Shown here: positions 52,140-59,691 of the stretch, in pieces
How positions within the stretch are numbered: position 1 is the stretch's first letter
Layout of the letters: every line of letters starts with the position of its first letter
Assembly (NCBI GenBank): GCA_035341665.1
Contig: DAOQVR010000010.1
Coordinates: 1-64,000, forward strand
Reading direction: 5' to 3'
From: DAOQVR01 sp035341665
GTDB lineage: Bacteria; Chloroflexota; Anaerolineae; JAAYZQ01
Length of the DNA stretch: 64,000 nt
Program-made: the position numbers and the translations under genes
Notes under the pieces: model-generated
Seen by the model: only the letters and a program-made list of their open reading frames with translations
The model's database searches: none
Told to the model about the DNA's origin: nothing

Positions 52140-52268
52140 CAGATGGCGTATTGGTGATCGCCGGTGGCGGGCCCAGAGCAGGGTGGCAACGAAGATGCCC
52201 CCGATGGTCACGAGGGCAAAGGCCACCGTCCCCAGGATCACAACGAGCGGGTCGGGCGATCCGTCCAT
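51834..52268 (-). CDS. Possible small single-TM protein downstream of the MFS gene
   Basis: A 144-codon ORF starting at ATG 52268, 4 nt after the MFS stop. The first ~35 residues look genuine: a TM helix (VILGTVAFALVTIGGIFVA) followed by ARHRRS. From about residue 45 the frame runs antisense to the 3' end of the binding-lipoprotein gene and no longer looks like protein. Either the true product is longer by chance, or a shift of one base (a TAG lies close by in another frame) ended a ~46-residue protein. Low confidence. Confidence 0.3.
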   Translation of the reverse strand: MDGSPDPLVVILGTVAFALVTIGGIFVATLLWARHRRSPIRHLLRVDLHPVRALYLVDIDLLILQVARSVVAQFAHRRLDPRQAADGRLHLRRVKAAGLLDPLGEHLQRAVAVDAVGVGVAVFDVLVFLVPGGIAERLGAGAKG

Positions 52269-52272
52269 GCCC

Positions 52273-53574
52273 TCAGCTGGTCTTGGCCTCGCCCCTGGTC
52301 ACAAACCACATGAAGGCAATGGCCAGCACCATAAAGGCCGGCGCGACGATGAAGATCATGTTGTAATTCTTGCCGGTGGCATCGATGATGGCACCGTTGA
52401 GAATCGGCCCCACGATCGCCGCCAGCGTGCCCGAGATGTAGTAGAGCCCGGTGTAGGTGCCGCACAGCCGGTCACTGGGTGCCAAGTCAACGATCATCGG
52501 CAGCGAGTTGATGTTGACCAGGGCCCACGACATGCCCCCCAGAAAGAGGATGGCAGTGATGGCAGTGGCATTGGGCAGGAAGAACGCCCCCACCAGAAGC
52601 ACCGTCAGGACCGACAACCCGGTGATGATCGTGCGCCGGCGCCCCCAGCGCTCGGCGAGCATTCCACCCGGGATGGAGAATGCGAGGAAGGTCACCGAGA
52701 AAAAACCCATCATCAGCGACGCCCTGGACTCGGTGACCCCCAGCCGGAAGGTGCCATACGAGGTGAAGAAGGTCTCGAGCGAGTTGTAGCCGACAAACCA
52801 GCAAAAGATGGCCGCCAGGATCAGCACCAGGCTCTTGCGGTCCTCGTTCGGGATGGCGCCGATCCCCTTCAGGGTGTCCCACCATCGCTCCGATGTCCTC
52901 GACTCCTCGGTGTACTCCTTCGACTCCTTGATCTTCCACACCACGACCAGCGCTGTGAGCACCAGGATGATGGCGCCGACGACGAACGGCAGCACCTTGT
53001 TGACTTCGTAGAGGAAGGCTCCGCCGAACAGGGCCAAGATCCCGCCGATGCCCCCCATCATGTTGATCACCCCGTTCGCCTTGGACCGCAGCGGAGAAGG
53101 TGTGATGTCGGGCATCAAGGCAATGAGCGGCGTGCGGAAGGCAGCCATCGCCAGCAGCATTAGGCCGACCACGACCATGAAGAAGGCAAGCTGGCCCCCG
53201 AGCAGGCCCGTCTGGCCCGAGAGGGCAGCCGGGATGCGGTTCACGGCGATCGGGATCAGGATGAAGGCGACCGCGGCGATAGGGGCTCCGGCCAAGATAT
53301 AGGGCATCCGCCGGCCGAGGCGCGTCCGGGTCCGGTCGCTGATCACGCCCATGATCGGCTGGATGAAAAGGGCGGCGATGTTGTCCAGCGTCATGATGAA
53401 GCCGGCCAATCCGGCGCTCAGCCCAAAGCCGACCGTCGTGGCCTTGCTTACCTGGAACTCGGGATTGCCGGCCTGCAGGAAGATGGGCACATACGAGTTG
53501 TAGAGCAGCCACAGCACGCTGACACCCAAGAACCCAAACCCCAGAAGAAACGTCTTGCCATAATTAAGCTTCAT
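52273..53574 (-). CDS. MFS transporter (GPH/SLC45-like sugar or solute transporter)
   Basis: A 433-residue protein with about 12 TM helices. The loop 2-3 motif GVISDRTRTRLGRRMPYIL is typical of the glycoside-pentoside-hexuronide/SLC45 branch, and GGMLAERWGRRRTIITG repeats it in the second half. Likely cation-coupled uptake of a sugar or related solute; substrate unknown. AAGGGAGAG precedes the ATG. The lactate permease ends 49 nt upstream, so the two may share a transcript. Confidence 0.88.
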   Translation of the reverse strand: MKLNYGKTFLLGFGFLGVSVLWLLYNSYVPIFLQAGNPEFQVSKATTVGFGLSAGLAGFIMTLDNIAALFIQPIMGVISDRTRTRLGRRMPYILAGAPIAAVAFILIPIAVNRIPAALSGQTGLLGGQLAFFMVVVGLMLLAMAAFRTPLIALMPDITPSPLRSKANGVINMMGGIGGILALFGGAFLYEVNKVLPFVVGAIILVLTALVVVWKIKESKEYTEESRTSERWWDTLKGIGAIPNEDRKSLVLILAAIFCWFVGYNSLETFFTSYGTFRLGVTESRASLMMGFFSVTFLAFSIPGGMLAERWGRRRTIITGLSVLTVLLVGAFFLPNATAITAILFLGGMSWALVNINSLPMIVDLAPSDRLCGTYTGLYYISGTLAAIVGPILNGAIIDATGKNYNMIFIVAPAFMVLAIAFMWFVTRGEAKTS

Positions 53575-53622
53575 CGATCTCTCCCTTTCATATGGATAGG
53601 GGCAGGGCTTCCCCGCCCTCGC

Positions 53623-55173
53623 CTAATACGCCCAGATAAGCGCCATCGCGGCGCAGACCGCGGTGATAGCCAGGCAGACGACAAATGTGGTCCGGATCAC
53701 GCGTGACTCCTCTCCGATACGGTCAATGCTGGCGGCGGCGTTTTGCAGCTTCGCCGGCGAGATGGCGCTCGCCAGCCCGCCGCCGATGCCGCTGGCGGCG
53801 GCGATCAGCAGCCCATTGGCTGCGATCTTGTCCGCGGTCTGCAGGTGCAGGGCGGTGAGCATAGCAATCGCCGAGGTCTCAGAGCCGCTGATGAAGCCGC
53901 CAAGCAGCCCCAGGAAAGGCGCTGCGGCCGGATAGAGGTGGCCCATCGCCGCTGCACTGGCCGCAGCCAGAACGGCGACCATGTTGCGCGAGGGATCGGC
54001 CAGGACCCAATCGACTCCCTTGCCCGAGTGGTTGATCACGTAGGCGATTGCGAAGAAGATGGCGGCGGCAAACACCGGCCGCGGCGCGCGCCGGAGCCAC
54101 TTCCGCCCCGATGCCTGGAGCTGGGCGCGCGTTGGCCTCAGGAAAGGCAGCGCCAGCAGGGTGCTCACCAGGATCCAGAAGTATGCTTGCCAGAAGAGGC
54201 GTACCTTCTCCGGCGCGCCGGGGATGATGCTCACCGGCATCGCCCACCGGACGAAGGCCAGGTCGAACAGGGGGAGGAAGGGCGCATTGACCAGGAACGC
54301 GAAGAACGTCAGCAGGATCCAGGGCGACAGGGCTGCCCCCAGCGAAATCCGCTTCTCCGCGGCCAGGTCGTTCTCCGTCAGCTCGCCCCGGTCGTGAAGC
54401 GGCCGGCCCGTGATCTTGAGGAAGAGGAGCATCACCAGCGCCACTCCCAGGCCGGCGACGATGCCGGTGACGGTGTTGAGCCCAAGCGCGTTCATGCCGA
54501 TGGCGATGAAGCCAGCCGTCAGCCCAGAGAGCAAGGCCGGGAGCAGCCCCTTCCACAGGAGGCGCCAACGGCCCGCGATCCAAAGCATGCCCAGCGCGAT
54601 ACAGGTGCTGATGACCGGCATAAAGCGGGCGAAGAGCCCGCCCACCTCGCTCACCGGCTTCCCGACAAACCCAGCGAACACCACCACCGGCACGCCCAGC
54701 AGCGCGTAGGTGCACAGCGCATCGTAACCGATGGCCGGCAGGGCAATGGCGGCGAAGGAGGTATAGCCCAGGGCCATCATGATGGGCGGCAGGATCGACA
54801 CCGGAACGGCTCCCAGCGCGGTCAGCATCGTGCCGAATCCGACGTTGATGAGCATGATCTGGACCACCTGGTTGCCCGGCGCCACCGTCTTGATGAGCGC
54901 CACGATGCGCGCCAGCGCCCCGGTCTCGATCAGGATGGTCACCTGGAGGATGGAGGCGGCGACCACCAACGCGATGGGCAGGGAGGCGACGATGCCGGCC
55001 GCACTCGCCTTGAGGGCGATGGCAAGGGGGGTGTGGAAGTAGAGACAGGCGACGAGCAGGGTAAAGACCCAGCCGATCAGCCCGGCGACATCGGCAGCCA
55101 TCCTGCGGAGCGTGAGCAGAAGCAGGATCAAGAGCACCGGTGATAGGGCCAGCAGCACTGCCAGCAGGTTCAT
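53623..55173 (-). CDS. L-lactate permease (LctP family)
   Basis: A 516-residue protein with about 13 TM helices. LctP features: LTLRRMAADVAGLIGW near the N-terminus, ETGALARIVALIKTVAPGNQ, GFGTMLTALGAVPVSILPP, and the late GFISGSETSAIAMLTALHLQ and GGGLASAISPAKLQNAAAS. The family imports lactate and glycolate with protons. GAGGTAAGC precedes the ATG. No lactate dehydrogenase gene is visible nearby. Confidence 0.92.
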   Translation of the reverse strand: MNLLAVLLALSPVLLILLLLTLRRMAADVAGLIGWVFTLLVACLYFHTPLAIALKASAAGIVASLPIALVVAASILQVTILIETGALARIVALIKTVAPGNQVVQIMLINVGFGTMLTALGAVPVSILPPIMMALGYTSFAAIALPAIGYDALCTYALLGVPVVVFAGFVGKPVSEVGGLFARFMPVISTCIALGMLWIAGRWRLLWKGLLPALLSGLTAGFIAIGMNALGLNTVTGIVAGLGVALVMLLFLKITGRPLHDRGELTENDLAAEKRISLGAALSPWILLTFFAFLVNAPFLPLFDLAFVRWAMPVSIIPGAPEKVRLFWQAYFWILVSTLLALPFLRPTRAQLQASGRKWLRRAPRPVFAAAIFFAIAYVINHSGKGVDWVLADPSRNMVAVLAAASAAAMGHLYPAAAPFLGLLGGFISGSETSAIAMLTALHLQTADKIAANGLLIAAASGIGGGLASAISPAKLQNAAASIDRIGEESRVIRTTFVVCLAITAVCAAMALIWAY

Positions 55174-55335
55174 GCTTACCTCTTGCCTTCCACGAAGGCG
55201 GAAGGGGGCGGTGGCCTGATCACCGCCGGGTCCCAGGTTCCCAGGCGGCCTTCAGCCTAGCCCTTCCCCAGTGGTATAGCCCTTTAGTGGGCGTCGTTCT
55301 CCGCTGTGCCCGGTCTCAGCCTATCGCCCCGCCGC
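55174..55335. other. Intergenic between lactate permease and murE
   Basis: 162 bases with no gene recognised. G/C-rich segments around 55200-55245 could fold, but no T-tract terminator or convincing promoter was found. Confidence 0.3.
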
Positions 55336-56865
55336 TCAGGAGACGGGCCGCGAATGGGCAAGCCGGCTGTGCAGGGCGGCACGCATGGCGGCGTGCTCAC
55401 TCCACGGCGTCTCCACTGTGCCGTAGCACATCGATTGCTCGTGGCCCTTGCCGCAGGCGATCACCAAGTCGCCCGGTTGTGCCAGGTCGACGGCAAACTG
55501 GATTGCCTCCGCCCGTTCGGGCACCCGGAAGAAGGTTCGGCCCTCCTCGCCTCCGGCCTCCTCTGCCCCGCGCTCCATCTCATCCAGGATCGCGCCGAGC
55601 GACTCGCGGCGCGGGTCCTCCGCGGTCATGACCGTCACGTCGGCCAGACGAGCGCCGATGCCGCCCATCCAGGCCCGCTTCTGCACGTCGCGCTCGCCGG
55701 CACAGCCAAAGACGGCGATCACGCGGCCTGCGGTCATTGTCCGAGCAGTCTCCAGCGCACGCATCAGCGCGTTGGGCGTGTGGGCAAAGTCCACGATGGC
55801 CGTAAACTCCTGGCCCTCATCGATGCGCTCCATGCGCCCAAAGACACCCGCCGTCTTCCAGACCCCCTCCTGGATGGCGTTGACCGGCACACCCAGGGAC
55901 AGTGCGACGCAGGTTGCAGCCAGGATATTCGAGACGTTGAAGTCGCCCACCAGGCGTGTGCGCAGCTCGAACGCCTCGCCCTCTGCCCGCCGGACCGTGA
56001 ACCGCGTCTCGGCCGGGCCGTGGCGGACCTCCGCCGCGACGACTTCGCCTTCGCCGCCCAGGCTGTAGACGAGGTGCCGGTCCGCTGCAATGGGGCGCAG
56101 GTAGTGGTAGGAGTCGTCGTCCCCGTTCAGGACTGCCACCTTGGGGACACCCGGCTTGCGAAAGCCGGCTGCCAGGTGCTGGAAGAGCATTGCCTTGGCG
56201 CGGCGGTAGGCGTCCAGGCTACCGTGGATATCCAGGTGCTCGTGTGTGACGTTGGTCACGGCAGCCACGTCGAAGTCGCACGCGGAGACACGGTGCTGCT
56301 CGAGCCCGTGCGACGTGGTCTCCAGGACGGCGACCTCCATCCCGGCCTGCACCATCTCGGCCAGGTATCGCTGCACGTCGGGCGAGTCAGGGGTAGTGGT
56401 ATGAAGGCCGGTGTCGAAAACCCTCTCGCCGATCACAGCGTTGACGGTGCTCACGAGCCCAGTCCGGCGGCCGGCCGCAACAAGGATCGCATACAGCAGG
56501 TTGCAGGTCGTCGTCTTGCCGTCGGTGCCGGTCACCCCGACCACGGTCAACCGGCGTGCCGGAAGGCCCATCCAGGCTGCCGACAGGTAGGCCAGTGCCT
56601 CGCGCCCGCTGGGGACGACCACGAGCGGCACCCTCTCTGCCACCCCAGGCAGGTCCCGTTCCGCCACCACGGCAACAGCACCACGCTCCAGCGCCTGCGG
56701 GATGAACGCGTGCCCGTCGCGCTCCACGCCGCCATAGGCGACGAACAGGCTGCCCGGGTCAGCCCGGCGCGAGTCGCAGGTGATGGCCTCGACGAAGACG
56801 GACGCGTCGCCCAGGATGCGGGCGTGGGGCAGGGCAGCGACCAGGTCGGCAAGTGCGGCAGGCAT
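55336..56865 (-). CDS. murE: UDP-MurNAc-tripeptide synthetase MurE (deviant specificity motif)
   Basis: A 509-residue Mur ligase. ATG 56865 lies 6 nt after a TATACT -10 box and has no ribosome site, so it is probably leaderless. P-loop GVTGTDGKTTTCN; carbamylated-Lys and substrate regions TTTPDSPDVQRYLAEMV, ETTSHGLEQHR, VTNVTHEHLDIHG; C-domain VDFAHTPNALMRAL and FGCAGERDVQKR. The motif that selects the third amino acid (DNPR in meso-DAP enzymes) reads EDPR in TAEDPRRESLG. MurE adds that residue to UDP-MurNAc-L-Ala-D-Glu. The enzyme may use a residue other than meso-DAP; ornithine is reported for Chloroflexus. Confidence 0.94.
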   Translation of the reverse strand: MPAALADLVAALPHARILGDASVFVEAITCDSRRADPGSLFVAYGGVERDGHAFIPQALERGAVAVVAERDLPGVAERVPLVVVPSGREALAYLSAAWMGLPARRLTVVGVTGTDGKTTTCNLLYAILVAAGRRTGLVSTVNAVIGERVFDTGLHTTTPDSPDVQRYLAEMVQAGMEVAVLETTSHGLEQHRVSACDFDVAAVTNVTHEHLDIHGSLDAYRRAKAMLFQHLAAGFRKPGVPKVAVLNGDDDSYHYLRPIAADRHLVYSLGGEGEVVAAEVRHGPAETRFTVRRAEGEAFELRTRLVGDFNVSNILAATCVALSLGVPVNAIQEGVWKTAGVFGRMERIDEGQEFTAIVDFAHTPNALMRALETARTMTAGRVIAVFGCAGERDVQKRAWMGGIGARLADVTVMTAEDPRRESLGAILDEMERGAEEAGGEEGRTFFRVPERAEAIQFAVDLAQPGDLVIACGKGHEQSMCYGTVETPWSEHAAMRAALHSRLAHSRPVS

Positions 56866-56871
56866 GCAAGC

Positions 56872-56900
56872 AGTATAGCCCAAAGCGGCGCGGCCGTCAA
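56872..56900 (-). promoter_or_regulatory. Predicted leaderless promoter of murE
   Basis: Minus strand: TTGACG (56895-56900), 17-nt spacer, TATACT (56872-56877), then 6 nt and the ATG. Same arrangement as at murF-alr; both read GCTTGC immediately before the ATG. Confidence 0.75.
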
Positions 56901-57128
56901 AGCGCGCTGCTGCCCTTCTGGTGAGCAGCAGAGCCGGTGCGGCGCACCTGCGGGCCTGCCCTCGCAGGGGGTGCGCTGGAGAGCCTGGTCAGGCCGGTCT
57001 CCGACCACGCTCCTCTGCGCTTTCTCATCTTTCGTGGTCCGCGCCTTGCCTGCATCGCCCAGCATCCGTCGTCGATGGCCCGCTCCGGACACCGCCTCCG
57101 TCTATTCGCACCGAGACACTCTTTGTGC
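56901..57128. other. Divergent intergenic region murE / nuclease-like gene
   Basis: No gene seen. A short hairpin CCTGCG/CGCAGG lies near 56948-56970. The rest is GC-rich sequence without features I can name. Confidence 0.3.
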
Positions 57129-57134
57129 TAGAAT
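57126..57134 (+). promoter_or_regulatory. Possible extended -10 promoter of the nuclease-like gene
   Basis: TGC followed by TAGAAT (57129-57134), 29 nt before ATG 57164. The -35 region is poor (TCGCAC), so activity would depend on the TGN extension. Confidence 0.4.
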
Positions 57135-57163
57135 GGCACCAACACGACAACCCAGGCAGTGCT

Positions 57164-57691
57164 ATGAACACCCTTTTTTTCGATCTCGAAACCCAGCGCC
57201 TCTTTGACGAAGTCGGCGGCCGGCACAACATCCGCATGCTCGGCCTCTCTGTCGCCGTCACCTACTCCTCGGCGGACGAGGCATTCCACCACTACCTCGA
57301 GGAGGACGCCGCCCGGCTGATCGCCGACCTCCAGGCGGCGGACCGCGTGGTGGGGTTCAATCTGCTGACCTTTGACTATGAGGTGCTGCGCGCCTACAAA
57401 CCCGACTTTTCCCCACCCGCCACGGTCGACATGCTCGACCAGATCTATCGCCGGCTCGGCTATCGGGTCAGCCTCGACAATCTGGCGACGACGACCCTAG
57501 GGGTGGCCAAGTCGGCCGACGGCCTGCAGGCGGTGGCGTGGTATCGCGAGGGGCGCATCCAGGAGGTTCTGGACTATTGCCAGCAGGACGTGGACGTCAC
57601 TCGCCGCCTGTATGAGTTTGGCCATAGGAACAAGCACCTCAAGTTCCATGACGGCCGCTACCGTGTGCAGAGTGTGCCGGTGAGCTGGTGA
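57164..57691 (+). CDS. RNase H-like (DEDD/YprB-type) exonuclease-domain protein
   Basis: A 175-residue single-domain protein. The DEDD exonuclease signature is visible: DLE in LFFDLETQRLF, Asp in VGFNLLTFDYEVL, and the last acidic residue in YCQQDVDVTRRLYEFG. This arrangement matches YprB/RNase H-like fold 3'-5' exonucleases of the DnaQ group. Substrate not known. No strong ribosome site. The next gene, a dynamin-like GTPase, lies 71 nt downstream; joint transcription is plausible. Confidence 0.83.
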   Translation: MNTLFFDLETQRLFDEVGGRHNIRMLGLSVAVTYSSADEAFHHYLEEDAARLIADLQAADRVVGFNLLTFDYEVLRAYKPDFSPPATVDMLDQIYRRLGYRVSLDNLATTTLGVAKSADGLQAVAWYREGRIQEVLDYCQQDVDVTRRLYEFGHRNKHLKFHDGRYRVQSVPVSW

Positions 57692-57707
57692 GCCTGCCCA
57701 CCGGGCC

Positions 57708-57742
57708 AGACCTAGCAGGTTTTTGCGAAACCTGTCAGGTCT
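57708..57742. repeat. 35-bp imperfect palindromic element
   Basis: Arms AGACCTAGCAGGTTT and AAACCTGTCAGGTCT around a TTGCG loop; 13 of 15 positions pair. It looks like one copy of a dispersed palindrome (acctgtcaggt type) that I recall from several environmental bacterial genomes. In-frame read-through of it would add an artificial N-terminus to the following gene. Confidence 0.7.
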
Positions 57743-57762
57743 TTTGCAGAGAAAGGACTCGC

Positions 57763-59514
57763 GTGCTAAGAGCCATCCTGAGCCAGAAGCAGTCGCAGAT
57801 CCTGAAGGAGGAGCGGGCCACGCTGGAGAGGCTGCTGGTCGCGCTCGCCGGCTGGGAGGTGAGCGCCGAAGACCAGAAGACGCTCCAGGCCTCCCTCCGG
57901 CAGCTCGACAAGCTCTTCCTCCTCGTGGTGGTCGGCGAGTTCAACAGCGGCAAGTCGGCCTTCATCAACGCCCTCCTGGGCGAGCAGTACCTGCCCGAGG
58001 GGGTGACCCCCACCACGGCGCAGATCTATATCCTGCACCACGGTGAGATAGCCGAGCAGCAGGTGACAGAGGCGGGTGTCGTTAGCCTCAGCCACCCGGC
58101 CGAGTTCCTGCGCGAGATCAACATCGTCGATACGCCGGGCACCAATGCCATCATCCGGCAGCACGAGCAGTTGACACAGGAGTTTGTGCCGCGCAGCGAC
58201 CTCGTCCTCTTTGTCACATCGGCGGACCGGCCCTTCACCGAGAGTGAGCGCGCCTTCCTGGAGCGGATCCGAGAATGGGGCAAGAAAGTCATCGTCGTCC
58301 TCAACAAGATCGATCTACTGGAAGAGGCCGAGGTGGCGCAAGTGACCGAGTACATCCGCGAGAACGCCCTGGCACTGCTCGGCTTCACCCCCGAGATCTT
58401 TCCGATCTCGGCCAGGACAGCGCTGCGGGCCAAGCTGACCGGCAGCCGGGAGGAGCGGGGCGCGCTGTGGGCCTCCAGCCGCTTTGAGGCCGTCGAAACC
58501 TACATCCTGCGCACGCTTGACGAAAAGAGCCGGGTACAGCTCAAGTTCTCCAACCCCCTGGGCGTGGCGGAGCGGCTGGCAAGGCAGTACCAGGGCCTTG
58601 CCCGGGAGCGGCTGGGCCTGCTGGCCGAGGACCTGAGCGCCATCGGCAACATCGAGGACCAGATCGAGGTCTACCGTACCGACATGCAGCATGACTTCCG
58701 GTACCGGATGGCCGACGTGGAGAAGGTTCTGCTCAAGATGAGCAACCGCGGCATGCTCTATTTTGACGACACACTGCGCCTGGCCCGCGTGATCGACTTG
58801 ATGAACACCCAGCGCATCCAGGGCGAGTTCGAGCGCAAGGTGGTGGCCGATGCCCCGCAGCAGATAGAGGAAGAGGTCCACGGCCTGATCGACTGGCTGG
58901 TGGACCGCGACCTGCGCCAGTGGCAGGCGACGCTGGAGTACCTGGAGAGTCACATGGCGCAGGTCCGCGGCGAGCAGGACCGGATCATTGGCCGGGTGGG
59001 CGGCCCCTTCGAGTACAACCGCCGGGCGCTTCTTGACTCGGTCGGGCGTGCGGCCCGGGACGTAGTGCGCACCTACGACCGCGAGGCCGAGGCGCGCAAG
59101 CTGGCATCCGGCGTGCGCGACGCCGTCGCCGGCGCGGCGCTGATGCAGGTGGGCGCGGTCGGGTTGGGCGTGCTGCTGCTCGCAATCCTGCACACGGCGC
59201 TGCTGGACTTTACCGGGATCGTGGCTGCCGGATCGATGGCGGTCATCGGCCTGCTCATCCTGCCGGCCAAGAAGCGGCGCGCCAAGGTTGAGCTGCACGA
59301 CAAGCTGGAGGACCTTCGGCGACGACTGATGACGTCCATGACCGAGGCGTTTGACCAGGAGCTGGTCCGCAGCCTGCAGCGCCTGCGGGATGCGATCGCC
59401 CCCTACACCCGCTTTGTCCGCTCAGAGCAGCAGAAGCTGGCGGCCATCGACGGCGAGCTCGGGGAGGTCGGCGCGCTGCTCTCGCAGGTGCGCATGCGCG
59501 TCGACGGGCTCTAG
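57763..59514 (+). CDS. Bacterial dynamin-like GTPase
   Basis: A 583-residue protein. GTG 57763 is preferred because AAAGGA lies 6 nt upstream and the longer frame from 57688 would translate the palindromic element. GTPase motifs: G1 VGEFNSGKSAFINALLG, G2 TPTTA, G3 DTPG, G4 NKID. A long helical middle region follows. A hydrophobic hairpin near residue 475-515 (AVGLGVLLLAILHTALL, GIVAAGSMAVIGLLIL) serves as membrane paddle, and the C-terminus is helical. Such proteins remodel or repair membranes; some act in phage defence. Partner and trigger unknown. Confidence 0.9.
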   Translation: MLRAILSQKQSQILKEERATLERLLVALAGWEVSAEDQKTLQASLRQLDKLFLLVVVGEFNSGKSAFINALLGEQYLPEGVTPTTAQIYILHHGEIAEQQVTEAGVVSLSHPAEFLREINIVDTPGTNAIIRQHEQLTQEFVPRSDLVLFVTSADRPFTESERAFLERIREWGKKVIVVLNKIDLLEEAEVAQVTEYIRENALALLGFTPEIFPISARTALRAKLTGSREERGALWASSRFEAVETYILRTLDEKSRVQLKFSNPLGVAERLARQYQGLARERLGLLAEDLSAIGNIEDQIEVYRTDMQHDFRYRMADVEKVLLKMSNRGMLYFDDTLRLARVIDLMNTQRIQGEFERKVVADAPQQIEEEVHGLIDWLVDRDLRQWQATLEYLESHMAQVRGEQDRIIGRVGGPFEYNRRALLDSVGRAARDVVRTYDREAEARKLASGVRDAVAGAALMQVGAVGLGVLLLAILHTALLDFTGIVAAGSMAVIGLLILPAKKRRAKVELHDKLEDLRRRLMTSMTEAFDQELVRSLQRLRDAIAPYTRFVRSEQQKLAAIDGELGEVGALLSQVRMRVDGL

Positions 59515-59520
59515 CCTCTT

Positions 59521-59691
59521 CGGGGTGTCCAGGAGGCACAGACCTGTCAAGCTGAGCACGGCGACGCATCTCATTTCACGGCCTTTCCGGCGGAATCAGA
59601 AATTCCCTTCGTACCTCAGGGCGTGCCTTGGTCGCAGCGCTGCCTCGGAATGACAGTTCTTGGACAGCCCCCGGGGGGTGAGGGTAAGCCT
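59521..59691. repeat. Intergenic with remnants of a dispersed repeat
   Basis: The stretch AAATTCCCTTCGTACCTCAG (about 59599-59618) and CGGAATGACAG (about 59645-59655) resembles the 'TTCGCTACGCTCGGAATGACA' type of dispersed intergenic sequence I recall from Chloroflexota genomes. GACCTGTCAAGCTGAG lies nearby. A GGGG-rich inverted segment (CAGCCCCCGGGGGG) lies near 59664. No gene seen. Confidence 0.35.

Noticed and set aside
55306..57207. 633-codon plus-strand ORF over murE
   Set aside because: Antisense shadow; murE is complete on the minus strand with all Mur-ligase motifs.
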